DNA from: Xenorhabdus poinarii G6
GTDB lineage: Bacteria; Pseudomonadota; Gammaproteobacteria; Enterobacterales; Enterobacteriaceae
Reading direction: 5' to 3'
NCBI RefSeq assembly: GCF_000968175.1
Contig: NZ_FO704551.1
Coordinates: 1,116,001-1,180,000, forward strand
DNA: 64,000 nt
Shown here: one piece after another, positions 37,354-46,580 of the stretch
Layout: each line of letters begins with the position of its first letter
How positions within the stretch are numbered: position 1 is the stretch's first letter
Translations under genes and position numbers: made by a program
Notes under the pieces: generated by a model
Seen by the model: the letters and a program-made list of their open reading frames with translations, nothing else
What the model was told of the DNA's origin: nothing
Databases searched by the model: none

Positions 37354-37905
37354 ATGATTGCACATCATTATCAACAACTGATTGAAATTTTTGATAATTG
37401 CTTTAGTCACGATTATAACACCCGCTTGATAAAAGGTGATGATGAGCCGATTTATCTCCCCGCGGATGATACCGTGAGTTATCACCGAATCCTGTTTGCG
37501 CATGGCTTTTATGCCAGTGGAATGCACGAAATTTCTCATTGGTGCATTGCAGGGGAAGCGCGCCGGAAACAGGTCGATTTTGGTTACTGGTATTGCCCTG
37601 ACGGGCGGGATAGCGAGACGCAGCGGAAATTTGAGGACGTGGAGATCAAACCGCAGTCACTAGAATGGTTATTCTGTGTCGCCGCGGGATTTCCCTTTAA
37701 TGTCAGTTGTGACAACCTTAACGGGGATGTGGAGCCGGATCGCCTGGCTTTTCAGCGAAAAGTGCATGGGCAGGTTATGCAATACCTTGAAAATGGGATA
37801 CCGACGCGAGCGGCACGCTTTATTCAAGGTCTGCAATCGTTTTACAATACGCCGCCATTAAAAGCAGAGCATTTTCCTTATCCGGAAGATCTCTTTGCTC
37901 ATTGA
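37354..37905 (+). CDS. epmC: Elongation factor P hydroxylase EpmC (YfcM)
   Basis: EpmC hydroxylates the beta-lysylated lysine of elongation factor P. The 183-residue protein matches E. coli YfcM over its length. The iron-binding core is seen in SGMHEISHWCIAGEARR (HExxH-like, near residue 57) and DFGYWYCPDGRD. It follows yfcA by 21 bases and precedes yfcL by 21 bases, so the three are probably one transcript. Confidence 0.93.
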   Translation: MIAHHYQQLIEIFDNCFSHDYNTRLIKGDDEPIYLPADDTVSYHRILFAHGFYASGMHEISHWCIAGEARRKQVDFGYWYCPDGRDSETQRKFEDVEIKPQSLEWLFCVAAGFPFNVSCDNLNGDVEPDRLAFQRKVHGQVMQYLENGIPTRAARFIQGLQSFYNTPPLKAEHFPYPEDLFAH

Positions 37906-37926
37906 ACTGATTTTGAGGGAAAAATA

Positions 37927-38202
37927 ATGCTCGCAGAGTTTGAAACACGTATTCTGGCGCAAATTGACGATATGGTTGAACATGCCAGTGATGACGAATT
38001 ATTTGCTGGGGGATACCTCCGCGGGCATCTGACACTGGCGGTGGCTGAATTAGAACAAGAAGGCGCAAACACGGTGGAACAGCTTCACCAGCGCGTTGAA
38101 GAAAGTGTCCATAAAGCGATTAAAGCGGGAGAATTGGCGCCACCTGACCAGGTTTTGGTTTTGGCAACTTGGCAAAAACTGCTGGATAAGGTGAAAGCCT
38201 AA
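37927..38202 (+). CDS. yfcL: YfcL-family protein
   Basis: A 91-residue mostly helical acidic cytoplasmic protein of the YfcL family; function is unknown. It carries [17 protein letters not shown] near residue 27, the typical conserved part. Order yfcA-epmC-yfcL-mnmC is as in E. coli. It ends at a terminator. Confidence 0.9.
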   Translation: MLAEFETRILAQIDDMVEHASDDELFAGGYLRGHLTLAVAELEQEGANTVEQLHQRVEESVHKAIKAGELAPPDQVLVLATWQKLLDKVKA

Positions 38203-38229
38203 TTTGTTGATATTAACATAATTTTATTG

Positions 38230-38256
38230 AGGGCTATTGATATAGCCCTTTGTTTT
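38230..38256 (+). terminator. Rho-independent terminator after yfcL
   Basis: AGGGCTAT pairs with ATAGCCCT around TGAT, and TTGTTTT follows. Confidence 0.85.
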
Positions 38257-38415
38257 GGGTCATGCATTAAATCGTAAGATACAACACCGTCTTTTTGTTC
38301 AAGTGCGCTAAATTTGTTCTCTTTATCTGCTGAGTCAATGCCTTTCCATGTCCCGGGAAGATTGTCATCAGCCCATCATCGGATGCAGACAATATACTTT
38401 ACGGTTTTTCAACCC

Positions 38416-40479
38416 TTATTGCTTTGCCGCGTCATTGTTTTTCTGTGTAACGGATTTGCCACGTAACTGTTTTCTGACCCAAAAGCGGTTTGGGTGTAAA
38501 GCCGCTAATGTTTCATCATCAAGCGGCAGGGCTTCTCCGAAAATTTGGCTGGCCAGTAATTCTGCCCCTAAAGGTGCGGAACACAACCCCCGTGAACCTA
38601 ACGCACCAATCACAAATAAATTGGCATAACAAGGTGATTCTTCAATCATTTTATTGGCACGTATGTGTTGAGATAAATTGGCATATTTCTCCATAAGCTC
38701 ACTGAAAACAGGAACGTTACCAATCATTGGCATGTGATCCCGGATGACACAACGTATGGCCTGACGGGATTTTTTTTCTGAGATATCAACTTGCTGTGGC
38801 CAGTCAACATCGGGAAAACATTTTAATAAACGCTCACGATTTTCGTGTTGTTCATCAGAAGAGTATTGCGTATCCAACTGATGACGCTGATAACTGGCGC
38901 CAATACAGTGATATTGATTACTAGGATTAACCGGTGTCATATAACCGTCGTAGCACAGCACACTGTTTAATTGACGCAGATTATTGGTTGTTGGAATATG
39001 GCTAACCTGGCCACGAACAGCCGTAACAGGGAGTTTTTCAGTTTGCTCAAATTGTGGTAAACAGTGGCCGTTAGCAATAATGACGACAGTATGATTTTTG
39101 TCTTGCCGGTTTCCTTGATATTGAACCTGTAACTGCCAGCCGTTTTCGTTTTGATTAAGCTGTGTCACTTGATGATGCAAATAAACTTGCATTCCACGTT
39201 GTTCAGCAAGTTTGATTGCTGCCTGGGTGAGTTGTGCCGGGCACAGCCACCCGCCTTGCGGATAGTGAATACCATCATAATTCACCTCTAACCCGCTGAC
39301 CTGACTTAATTGAGTGCGATGCATACTCAGTGCGATTTCGTCTGGCCATGCTGTCCGTAACATTTTGCTTATTTTATTTGCACTTTTTTCATCATAAGCC
39401 ACTTGGCTGACGCCACACCACTGGTGGTCAAACCTAACATGGGTGTCAGCGAGCAGATCATATTGACGGCGGGCAAAAGTAAATGCAGAGGTAAAGAAAC
39501 GTTCTAATGGATCGCCGTTACCGTTCAGTAAAGGGTAAAGCGCGCCTTGTTGGTTACCTGATGCATTCTGTGCCGGTTGTGCGTCCTGACAATAGAGTGT
39601 GACTTTGGCACCCCGGCGTAATAGCGCAAGTGCTGTCAATGCACTGGCAATACCGCCGCCAATAATGGCAATATCATCAAGATGCGTGGCGGCTTTGCGG
39701 GCAAACCATGGTGTATGAGCGAAAGGGGAAGAACCACTGAGTGAAGATAAGGTACCCGTTAGCATCTCTCTTTTGCGCCCAAAGCCTTTTATTTTTGTGA
39801 CCGTAAAGCCCGCTTGCTGTAATCCTCGGCGGACGAGACCAGCCGAGGTGAATGTGGCAAATGTCCCTTCAGGACGGCAAAATGTTGCCATTGCAGCGAA
39901 CAACTGTTCACTCCACATTTGTGGGTTTTTGGCCGGTGCGAAACCGTCTAAAAACCAGGCATCCACTTTCCCTGTCAGGTTTGATCTTATCTTCGGTAAG
40001 AGATCATTGACATCGCCAAACCAAAGATCCAGCGTTATTGCGCCATTATCCAGAATTAACCGCTGGCAGCCCGCTAAAGGTAAGGGCCATTGTTGGCACA
40101 ATTGTGCGGAAAACTCAGCAAGTTCAGGCCACCGCTGGTGGGCGGTTTTTAAGTCATCGGGTGTTAATGGGTATTTTTCAAAACTGATATAATGGAGTCG
40201 TTTTAATGTGGATTCAGGATTTTGTTGTCTAAAATGAGAAAAACTCCGCCATAATGTCAGAAAATTCAATCCGGTACCGAATCCAGTTTCGGCAATAACA
40301 CACTCTGGCCGCGAATGGGTGTTAAAGCGTTGAGGAAAATGATTGCCTTGCAAAAAGACATATAAAGTTTCTGCTAAGCCATCTTGATTTGAAAAATAAA
40401 CATCATCAAATTGCGCTGAAATGGGCGTGCCCTGTTCATTCCAGCTTAAGGTTGCGCTGCTGATAGTCTGGTGTGCCAC
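38416..40479 (-). CDS. mnmC: Bifunctional tRNA 5-methylaminomethyl-2-thiouridine enzyme MnmC
   Basis: MnmC finishes the mnm5s2U34 wobble modification. The C-terminal FAD oxidoreductase removes the carboxymethyl group and the N-terminal domain methylates with SAM. The SAM-domain motif ESGFGTG-like [15 protein letters not shown] is near residue 65 and [13 protein letters not shown] near 175. The FAD motif [21 protein letters not shown] is near residue 270. Here the gene is opposite to yfcL and divergent from fabB. The start is uncertain: GTG at 40479 fits homologues (687 residues), while GTG at 40548 is in frame but adds 23 unconserved residues. Confidence 0.92.
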   Translation of the reverse strand: MAHQTISSATLSWNEQGTPISAQFDDVYFSNQDGLAETLYVFLQGNHFPQRFNTHSRPECVIAETGFGTGLNFLTLWRSFSHFRQQNPESTLKRLHYISFEKYPLTPDDLKTAHQRWPELAEFSAQLCQQWPLPLAGCQRLILDNGAITLDLWFGDVNDLLPKIRSNLTGKVDAWFLDGFAPAKNPQMWSEQLFAAMATFCRPEGTFATFTSAGLVRRGLQQAGFTVTKIKGFGRKREMLTGTLSSLSGSSPFAHTPWFARKAATHLDDIAIIGGGIASALTALALLRRGAKVTLYCQDAQPAQNASGNQQGALYPLLNGNGDPLERFFTSAFTFARRQYDLLADTHVRFDHQWCGVSQVAYDEKSANKISKMLRTAWPDEIALSMHRTQLSQVSGLEVNYDGIHYPQGGWLCPAQLTQAAIKLAEQRGMQVYLHHQVTQLNQNENGWQLQVQYQGNRQDKNHTVVIIANGHCLPQFEQTEKLPVTAVRGQVSHIPTTNNLRQLNSVLCYDGYMTPVNPSNQYHCIGASYQRHQLDTQYSSDEQHENRERLLKCFPDVDWPQQVDISEKKSRQAIRCVIRDHMPMIGNVPVFSELMEKYANLSQHIRANKMIEESPCYANLFVIGALGSRGLCSAPLGAELLASQIFGEALPLDDETLAALHPNRFWVRKQLRGKSVTQKNNDAAKQ

Positions 40480-40595
40480 GATAATGCCTGTACTGTTGAT
40501 AACAATGATCGGGGATTTTAATGGTCTTCCTTGGATTGCACCACCCACTGTCGCCCCTTAGTGTGAAGCCCGATTCGATTTTTCGTGAGTTTTTG

Positions 40596-40612
40596 ACCTG
40601 ATCGGACTTGTT
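40596..40612. promoter_or_regulatory. Candidate FadR activator site of fabB
   Basis: ACCTGATCGGACTTGTT keeps the CTG-TCNGAC core of the FadR consensus (CTGATCGGACTTG). It lies immediately upstream of the FabR palindrome, as in E. coli, where FadR activates fabB. Confidence 0.6.
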
Positions 40613-40636
40613 CAGCGTACAAGTGTACGCTAAAGT
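40608..40636 (+). promoter_or_regulatory. fabB promoter
   Basis: TTGTTC (40608-40613) and TAAAGT (40631-40636) are 17 bp apart. The FabR palindrome fills the spacer. Confidence 0.55.
40614..40631. promoter_or_regulatory. FabR operator in the fabB promoter
   Basis: AGCGTACAAGTGTACGCT has perfect 8-bp arms and agrees with the FabR site AGCGTACANNTGTNCGCT. It lies in the promoter spacer, which fits repression of unsaturated fatty acid synthesis. Confidence 0.85.
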
Positions 40637-40682
40637 GCGGGGGAATAAATCCCGCAGGTAAACATATTTGATGAGGTAAGTA

Positions 40683-41897
40683 ATGAAACGTGCAGTAATC
40701 ACTGGTCTGGGTATTGTCTCTAGTATTGGTAATAACCAGAAAGAGGTGCTGGAATCGCTGAAAGAAGGTCGCTCCGGGATAACTTTCTCAGAAAAATTCA
40801 AAGAAATGGGGATGCGCAGCCATGTCTGGGGCAATGTAAAACTGGATACTTCTGGTTTGATTGACCGCAAGACGCTCCGTTTTATGAGTGATGCCTCTAT
40901 TTATGCTTATCTGGCGATGGATGAAGCCATCAAAGATTCTGGCCTGTCCGATGAACAAGTGTCTGATTTTCGTACCGGATTGGTTGTCGGTTCCGGGGGC
41001 GGTTCTCCCTATAACCAGGTCGCGGGTTCAGATGGGATGCGTGCCCGTGGGTTGCGTGGTGTCGGGCCTTATATGGTGACGCGTGCCATGGCTTCCGGTG
41101 TATCAGCTTGCTTGGCAACCCCCTTTAAAATCAAAGGCGTCAACTATTCCATCAGTTCAGCGTGTTCAACGTCTGCTCACTGTATCGGCCATGCCGTTGA
41201 ATTAATCCAACTGGGTAAGCAAGATATTATTTTTGCCGGCGGTGGTGAAGAACTCAGCTGGGAAATGGCGTGTGAATTTGATGCTATGGGCGCACTGTCT
41301 ACGAAATATAATGAAACACCAGAACTCGCTTCCCGTACCTATGATCAGAGCCGTGATGGTTTCGTGATCGCAGGCGGTGGTGGTATTGTTGTCGTTGAAG
41401 AACTCGAGCACGCATTGGCGCGTGGTGCGCACATTTATGCTGAAATTGTCGGGTATGGCGCAAATTCAGATGGTGCGGATATGGTTGCGCCTTCCGGGGA
41501 AGGGGCGGTGCGTTGCATGAAGATGGCGCTAGAAGGCGTTGAAGGTGGCGTCGATTATATCAATACCCACGGAACCTCGACGCCAATTGGCGATTTGAAA
41601 GAACTGGAAGCCATTAGAGCGGTTTTTGGTGACAATACACCGGCTATTTCCGCGACTAAAGCAATGACCGGGCATTCATTAGGTGCGGCGGGTGCACATG
41701 AAGCGATTTACAGTTTATTGATGCTGGAGCATGGTATTATTGCACCAAGCATTAATATTGATGCGCTGGATGAAAAAGCGCAGGGCATGAATATTATTAC
41801 TGAACCCACCGAACGCGAGCTAAAAACAGTGATGTCTAATAGCTTCGGCTTCGGTGGTACAAATGCATCCCTGGTGATGCGCAAGTATTCAAACTGA
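40683..41897 (+). CDS. fabB: 3-oxoacyl-ACP synthase I FabB
   Basis: FabB elongates acyl-ACP by condensation with malonyl-ACP and is needed for unsaturated fatty acids. The 404-residue protein has the nucleophile Cys in [12 protein letters not shown] (about residue 163) and histidines in [11 protein letters not shown] (about 298) and [12 protein letters not shown] (about 333), the Cys-His-His triad. The active-site loop FGFGGTNAS is near the end. It is under the FadR and FabR sites described upstream and ends at a strong terminator. Confidence 0.98.
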   Translation: MKRAVITGLGIVSSIGNNQKEVLESLKEGRSGITFSEKFKEMGMRSHVWGNVKLDTSGLIDRKTLRFMSDASIYAYLAMDEAIKDSGLSDEQVSDFRTGLVVGSGGGSPYNQVAGSDGMRARGLRGVGPYMVTRAMASGVSACLATPFKIKGVNYSISSACSTSAHCIGHAVELIQLGKQDIIFAGGGEELSWEMACEFDAMGALSTKYNETPELASRTYDQSRDGFVIAGGGGIVVVEELEHALARGAHIYAEIVGYGANSDGADMVAPSGEGAVRCMKMALEGVEGGVDYINTHGTSTPIGDLKELEAIRAVFGDNTPAISATKAMTGHSLGAAGAHEAIYSLLMLEHGIIAPSINIDALDEKAQGMNIITEPTERELKTVMSNSFGFGGTNASLVMRKYSN

Positions 41898-41905
41898 TCA
41901 TTATC

Positions 41906-41939
41906 AAGCCAATCCATTGATGAAATGGATTGGCTTTTT
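41906..41939 (+). terminator. Rho-independent terminator after fabB
   Basis: A 13-bp perfect stem (41906-41918 with 41924-41936) is followed by TTT. It may also serve tctA from the other side. Confidence 0.9.
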
Positions 41940-41954
41940 ACGAAGGCTAAGGTT

Positions 41955-43457
41955 TTATGTGTTGTTGTTGCGGCGTTTCTTCATGATGCGTAAAACGGGC
42001 GGGATAACGATCACCATAACCGCCAGAGCCAGCAAAATTTGAGCAATATTGCTACTCCATAGGATCGCAAAATTTCCATTACTGATGGATAATGCCCGCC
42101 GTAGATTTTGTTCCAACATTTCACCTAAGACGAATCCCAGGATCAATGGGGACATGGGAAAATTCATTTTTCGCAGTAGGTAACCAAAAACACCTAATCC
42201 CACCATCAGCATCAAATCAAACGTCGTGCTATGAACCGCGTAGACGCCGACCGCAGAAACGATAGCGATTGCAGGCACTAAAAACCAGGTTGGGATACTC
42301 AACATGCGGGTAAATACCCCAATCATCGGGATATTCATAATCAGTAATAACACATTGGCAATCAACAACGCCGCAATCAACCCCCAGACGATATCCGGTT
42401 GTTCGGTGAACATCGCAGGGCCAGGCGTAATGTTATAAAGCGTCAAAGCACCGAGCATGACCGCGGTTGTTCCTGAACCGGGAACACCGAGAGTCAGCAT
42501 AGGGATAAATGAACCACATGCTGAGGCGTTGTTAGCCGCTTCGGGAGCGGCGACCCCCCGGATATCCCCTTTACCAAATGAATCACTGTTACCGCTGAGT
42601 CGTTTTTCGGTCATGTAAGTGATGGCGCTGGCGATTGTTGCTCCGGCACCAGGTAATATTCCCACGAAGAAACCAATCACGGAAGAACGTAACGTTGGCC
42701 CGACACACATGGCGGCTTCTTTTCGATTAAATAGCAAACGCCCTGTTTTTTTAATCGCTTTTTGGCCGGATGCCGTACTCTCCAGCATCAATAATATTTC
42801 ACTGACGGAAAATAACCCGATGACAACAACGATAAATTGGATCCCATCGGAGAGATGCACGTTATCAAAAGTGAAACGATAAACACCGGTATTGGCATCG
42901 ACGCCTACCGTTGCCAAACCTAAGCCAATTAAGGCTGCAAAGAGTGATTTTATGGGATTTTGGCTCATCATACTGCCGAGACAGGCGATCGCAAAAACCA
43001 TCAATGCAAAATATTCCGCCGGCCCGAACGCTAAAGACCATCGTGCAAGCAGGGGGGCAAATAAAATAATGCCAGTGATAGCCAGAAGTGAGCCACAAAA
43101 TGAACTGACGGCAGAAATCGACAGAGCCACGCCGGCTCGCCCCTGTTTTGCCATTGGGTGGCCGTCCAGGGCGGTCATGATAGCGGCTGCGTCCCCCGGC
43201 ACATTCAGTAAGATAGAAGATATACGACCGCCATATTCGCAGCCAATGTAGACCGTTGCCAGTAAAATTAAGGCGGATTCGGCCGGCAATTTGAGGGCAA
43301 AAGCCAGTGGGAGTAAGATCGCAACCCCATTAATGGGACCAAGTCCGGGCAATAATCCCACCACCGTACCAATAAAACAGCCGATCAGAGCAATGAGCAA
43401 ATTTTTGGGGACTAACGCCACTTCAAAGCCCTGGCTCAGATATAACCAAGTATCCAT
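41955..43457 (-). CDS. tctA: Tripartite tricarboxylate transporter large membrane subunit TctA
   Basis: TctA forms the transport channel that takes tricarboxylates from TctC across the inner membrane, driven by an ion gradient. The 500-residue protein has about ten to twelve membrane segments and the family blocks [19 protein letters not shown] (near residue 32) and [21 protein letters not shown] (about 258), the two matching halves of the fold. The start is ATG at 43457 with AAGGAG seven bases away; the longer in-frame reading upstream overlaps tctB. It is the last gene of tctCBA. Confidence 0.95.
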   Translation of the reverse strand: MDTWLYLSQGFEVALVPKNLLIALIGCFIGTVVGLLPGLGPINGVAILLPLAFALKLPAESALILLATVYIGCEYGGRISSILLNVPGDAAAIMTALDGHPMAKQGRAGVALSISAVSSFCGSLLAITGIILFAPLLARWSLAFGPAEYFALMVFAIACLGSMMSQNPIKSLFAALIGLGLATVGVDANTGVYRFTFDNVHLSDGIQFIVVVIGLFSVSEILLMLESTASGQKAIKKTGRLLFNRKEAAMCVGPTLRSSVIGFFVGILPGAGATIASAITYMTEKRLSGNSDSFGKGDIRGVAAPEAANNASACGSFIPMLTLGVPGSGTTAVMLGALTLYNITPGPAMFTEQPDIVWGLIAALLIANVLLLIMNIPMIGVFTRMLSIPTWFLVPAIAIVSAVGVYAVHSTTFDLMLMVGLGVFGYLLRKMNFPMSPLILGFVLGEMLEQNLRRALSISNGNFAILWSSNIAQILLALAVMVIVIPPVLRIMKKRRNNNT

Positions 43458-43467
43458 TGTTATCTCC

Positions 43468-43899
43468 TTAACTGAGCCAACTGCCAACCGGCAGAGTGAC
43501 ATCTAACAGACGATCAAAGGCAAAAAAGAGGGAGCCACTGAGAAAGACACCTGACATCATGGCGGCAAGGAGACTCGCGTTAAAGAGTCGCGCTACACTG
43601 AAAGTCAGTAATAGAGTTGCTAATGGAAAACCTAGCCACTCAAATAACCCTGCGTAAGCGGCTAACGTAGCAATCAATAACACCAGGCGACGTAACACGG
43701 GAGGTGTCGGCCAGTGCACGGAGTCCGGTTTTTTGAATAGCAACAGTAAAGCACAGAGTGCCATTAATGAAATAATCGTGATGGGGAAGGGGCGCGGGCC
43801 GAGGGGCTCATAGCTATATTCGCTATGAATTCCCCAGCCGACGACCAGTCCTATCCCACATAGCACAAGCCATACCGTAGCAAAGATACGATCACTCAT
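43468..43899 (-). CDS. tctB: Tripartite tricarboxylate transporter small membrane subunit TctB
   Basis: A 143-residue protein with four hydrophobic segments, as is usual for TctB. EPLGPRPFPITIISLMALCALLLL near residue 31 is the conserved GPxxFP segment of the family. It stabilises or assists TctA. It lies 11 bases after tctC and 10 bases before tctA, so the three are one operon. Confidence 0.9.
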   Translation of the reverse strand: MSDRIFATVWLVLCGIGLVVGWGIHSEYSYEPLGPRPFPITIISLMALCALLLLFKKPDSVHWPTPPVLRRLVLLIATLAAYAGLFEWLGFPLATLLLTFSVARLFNASLLAAMMSGVFLSGSLFFAFDRLLDVTLPVGSWLS

Positions 43900-43910
43900 G
43901 ATGCCACCCG

Positions 43911-44885
43911 TTATTTTGCTAACCCAAAGGATTTAGCCATTTCATGGTACTGAACGGTTTGTTTTTTCACATAGTCATCCAGTTCTTTGCCCGTCATATC
44001 GAAATCAAATAACCCGCGTAATTCACGTTGTTGCTTAAATTCATCCGTTTGTTGGAGTTTCTTAAAGGTATCAACCCACCATTGATATTGTTCATCAGAC
44101 ACGTTGGGACCCATATAAAAGCCACGAATGACAGGCCAGACGAGGTTATAACCCTGTTCTTTAGCTGTTGGGATATTTGCCAGTGCACCGTCTAGGCGTT
44201 TATCAGCATAAATAGCGAGTATGCGGATCTTATTGCCATTGAGGTAAGGTAGCGTTTCACTCAGATCCCCGGAGACAACCTGGATATGGTTGCCTAATAG
44301 CGCAGTGATAGGTTCTCCCCCGCCTTCGAACGCGACATAACGCATTTTGCGAGGATTAACGCCCACCTCTTTTGCCAGTAAAGCGGTTTTCATCCAGTCT
44401 TGACTGCCGATGGACGCACCCGCACCGAACACGATGCTATCAGGTGCTTTTTTGAACGCGTTCATCAAATCGGTCAGTGTCTGGTAAGGGGAATCATGGC
44501 GCACCGCAATCATGCCATAGTCTGTACCGACACTGGCCAGCCAGCGCACATTATTGACGTTGTAGCGACCAAATTTGCCTTGAGCAAGATTCAATAAAGA
44601 GCCGCCGGAAAAGGCAACAATCGTGCCGGGTTCAGCAGGTCGTTGGGCAACGATGGCATTATAGGCAACTGCCCCGACACCGCCCGGCATAAAGGTGACC
44701 CGCATAGGGGCGTTGATGGCTTGAGTTTCTAATAGTGAAATTTGAACCAGTTTGCAGGTTAAATCAAATCCCCCTCCGGGTTTGGCAGGGGCAATACATT
44801 CGGTTCTGCCAGGGGCAGAGGTTGCAAAAGCGCAGGTCGCAATAAGCAGGTTTGCGGCAGTGAATAATATTTTGAAAGCGTTCAT
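43911..44885 (-). CDS. tctC: Periplasmic tricarboxylate-binding protein TctC
   Basis: TctC captures tricarboxylates (citrate in Salmonella) in the periplasm and delivers them to TctAB. The 324-residue protein has a signal peptide, MNAFKILFTAANLLIATC followed by AFATSA, and then CIAPAKPGGGFDLTCKLVQ, the family ligand loop PxxPGGGxD. FSGGSLLNLAQGKFG and VFGAGASIGSQDWM are further family motifs. It is the first gene of the operon. Repeated CCTTTCA boxes upstream are possible TctD sites. Confidence 0.93.
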   Translation of the reverse strand: MNAFKILFTAANLLIATCAFATSAPGRTECIAPAKPGGGFDLTCKLVQISLLETQAINAPMRVTFMPGGVGAVAYNAIVAQRPAEPGTIVAFSGGSLLNLAQGKFGRYNVNNVRWLASVGTDYGMIAVRHDSPYQTLTDLMNAFKKAPDSIVFGAGASIGSQDWMKTALLAKEVGVNPRKMRYVAFEGGGEPITALLGNHIQVVSGDLSETLPYLNGNKIRILAIYADKRLDGALANIPTAKEQGYNLVWPVIRGFYMGPNVSDEQYQWWVDTFKKLQQTDEFKQQRELRGLFDFDMTGKELDDYVKKQTVQYHEMAKSFGLAK

Positions 44886-44960
44886 TTTGATTCCTCACGA
44901 GGCACCAGTAAAAGAGATGAATGACAAATTTCTGGTTTATGTCCACTTATAGGATTGAAA

Positions 44961-44990
44961 CCTTTCAATTACCTTTCATTAACAATGAAA
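44961..44990 (-). promoter_or_regulatory. Repeated CCTTTCA boxes upstream of tctC, candidate TctD sites
   Basis: CCTTTCA occurs at 44961 and 44972, 11 bases apart, and the second box forms an inverted repeat TTTCATT-AAC-AATGAAA (44974-44990). OmpR-type regulators such as TctD bind direct repeats of about one helical turn, so this is a reasonable but unproved target. Confidence 0.4.
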
Positions 44991-45132
44991 ATTGTCCAGG
45001 TGTGACTTTACTCACTGAGTTTATTTGATTAAGCATCATTTCATGTTAATGAATGGTGAATGTTTTTTGCTTGATTGAGCGATTGAATTTCGGTGTGATA
45101 TGCAGGGTTCCGTTGAGCGTTAACGTTATCGG

Positions 45133-45616
45133 CGGAGCAAGCCCGACGTTGAGCGTCAGTGGAGAATGGATGAAACCGATATCAAAGTTTACAGGACAAT
45201 GGTGTGACCTCTACCGTGCTGTAGACTCAGACGGTAATACGGTTGAGTTTTGGCTGATAGATCATCGGGATAAAAAAGCGACATGGCGTTGCTTCAAAAA
45301 GGCGATGCGTCAGCATGGATAACCTGACGGGGTAACTTGTGATAAAAGTGGTGTCAATAAAGCGGCGTTGGACGAAATAAACAAGGAAAAACCGAAAAAT
45401 AAGCCGATTAATAGCAGGCAGAATAAGTACCTGAATAACCTGATTGAATAGGATCATCGCAACGTCAAACGGCGAATACGTCCTATATTGGGATGCAAAA
45501 ACGTGAGGGGGACTCAGGTCCTGTCAGCCGGGATTGAACGGGTCAGTATGTTGCGTAAAGGACAATACCCACAAGAACCGGAATACCCAATTTCACCCGC
45601 CGCTTTTTTCTATTAA
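45133..45616 (+). pseudogene. IS6-family (IS26-like) transposase, two frameshifts
   Basis: Three frames together give a nearly complete C-terminal two-thirds. First comes RSKPDVERQWRMDETDIKVYR. A shift near 45190 leads to GQWCDLYRAVDSDGNTVEFW, then LIDHRDKKATWRCFKKAM. A second shift near 45322 leads to PDGVTCDKSGVNKAALDEIN, NKYLNNLIE, a stop, DHRNVKRRIRPILGCKN and AGIERVSMLRKGQ. These are the IS6/IS26 DDE landmarks (WRMDETYIK, YLYRAVD, NNxVEQDHRxIKRxxRPMLGFK). The N-terminal part is missing. A partial right end (TGCAACAG at 45669) may be the old inverted repeat. Confidence 0.85.
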
Positions 45617-45722
45617 CTCATGGCATAAAAATCACTCAAGATGATTTTGCTCGCGATCTCTTTGTTAATGCAACAGAACTATCTGACACACGCGTGAAAA
45701 AATCAGAAATCCTGACTTTCTA

Positions 45723-46070
45723 TCAGGCATCTGGAATATATTGTTTGATAGTCGTTCCTGTTAGTTGATCCTCTTCTGTAGCGGTAAGAAATGAGGCAAG
45801 TAGTCCAGGGAAACGGGTGTCTAGGTCTTCTCTGCGAAGAGATAGCAGATTTTCTCTACCTGAAGGTTTTTGCCAGATAACCCCACTATCACGGAGAACT
45901 CGCCAGTGATGAGTTAGCGTTGATTTGGATACACCATTAAGAACAGAGCCACAAGTATGTTCTCCTCCATCGGCCAGCACATGAACAACAGTCATTCGCA
46001 TTGGGTTACCTAATGCTGTAAGTACATGTTCAAGCCGTATCTGATTACGATCTGGATGATGTTTTATCAT
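45723..46070 (-). CDS. ArsR-family transcriptional regulator
   Basis: A 115-residue protein with a winged helix-turn-helix: LEHVLTALGNPMRMTVVHVLADGG (residues 13-36), then GVSKSTLTHHWRVLRDSGVIW (about 46-66), the ArsR helix 3 and recognition helix. The cysteine metal box ELCVCDL of metal-sensing ArsR proteins is absent, so it probably senses an organic ligand or is of the YceI/PadR-like drug-sensing subgroup. It is divergent from the MFS exporter gene and probably controls it. Confidence 0.85.
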   Translation of the reverse strand: MIKHHPDRNQIRLEHVLTALGNPMRMTVVHVLADGGEHTCGSVLNGVSKSTLTHHWRVLRDSGVIWQKPSGRENLLSLRREDLDTRFPGLLASFLTATEEDQLTGTTIKQYIPDA

Positions 46071-46129
46071 TTTTATTTGCTCCTTTCTTAGTTCGAATAT
46101 ACACGAATTATCATATAAATAGTTTGAAA

Positions 46130-46139
46130 AGTATATACT
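46130..46139. promoter_or_regulatory. AGTATATACT palindrome upstream of the arsR-type gene
   Basis: A perfect 10-bp palindrome 60 bases before the regulator start. Its core GTATATAC recurs at 46537-46544, 37 bases before the exporter start. The pair suits a common operator of the divergent regulator. Confidence 0.35.
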
Positions 46140-46414
46140 CTCTGAACATACAGTAATAATAACAATTAAAGATAATTTCTATGATGTTAAATATTTGGCT
46201 TCATACATTATTAATGATTGATTATTAACATAATTTAAAATAAATATTTTAGATTTATTATAATACGAATCTAAAAAAGACAATGAGAGAAATGATCTAA
46301 TACTTTTATATCTAAATTAAAAACCAGATTACTTTAAAAAATCGTTCTGGATTCGCTAAAAATAGGGAGCTTACCTGATGTTCCGGTAATACAACAAAAC
46401 CTAAATGCGGAATA

Positions 46415-46443
46415 ATATTATCTATCTATATGATAGATAATAT
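46415..46443. repeat. 29-base palindrome in the regulator-exporter intergenic region
   Basis: ATATTATCTATC and GATAGATAATAT form perfect 12-bp arms around TATAT. It lies between two divergent genes. It could be an operator or the end of a vanished element. The rest of 46140-46530 is AT-rich without a gene. Confidence 0.5.
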
Positions 46444-46580
46444 CTTATTTATGATTATACTGTTCTGAAAAGAAGAATTATTAAAATAAGTCTTGCAATT
46501 GGTTAGATGAAATGTCTATATTCACCTTAATTGTACGTATATACACAAACAATAAAACAACCAAACAATTAAGAGGTTTT

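Noticed and set aside
45053..45322. Intact small gene upstream of the ArsR-type gene
   Set aside because: The frame contains a clear IS6 transposase segment that continues in other frames before and after; it is a broken gene.
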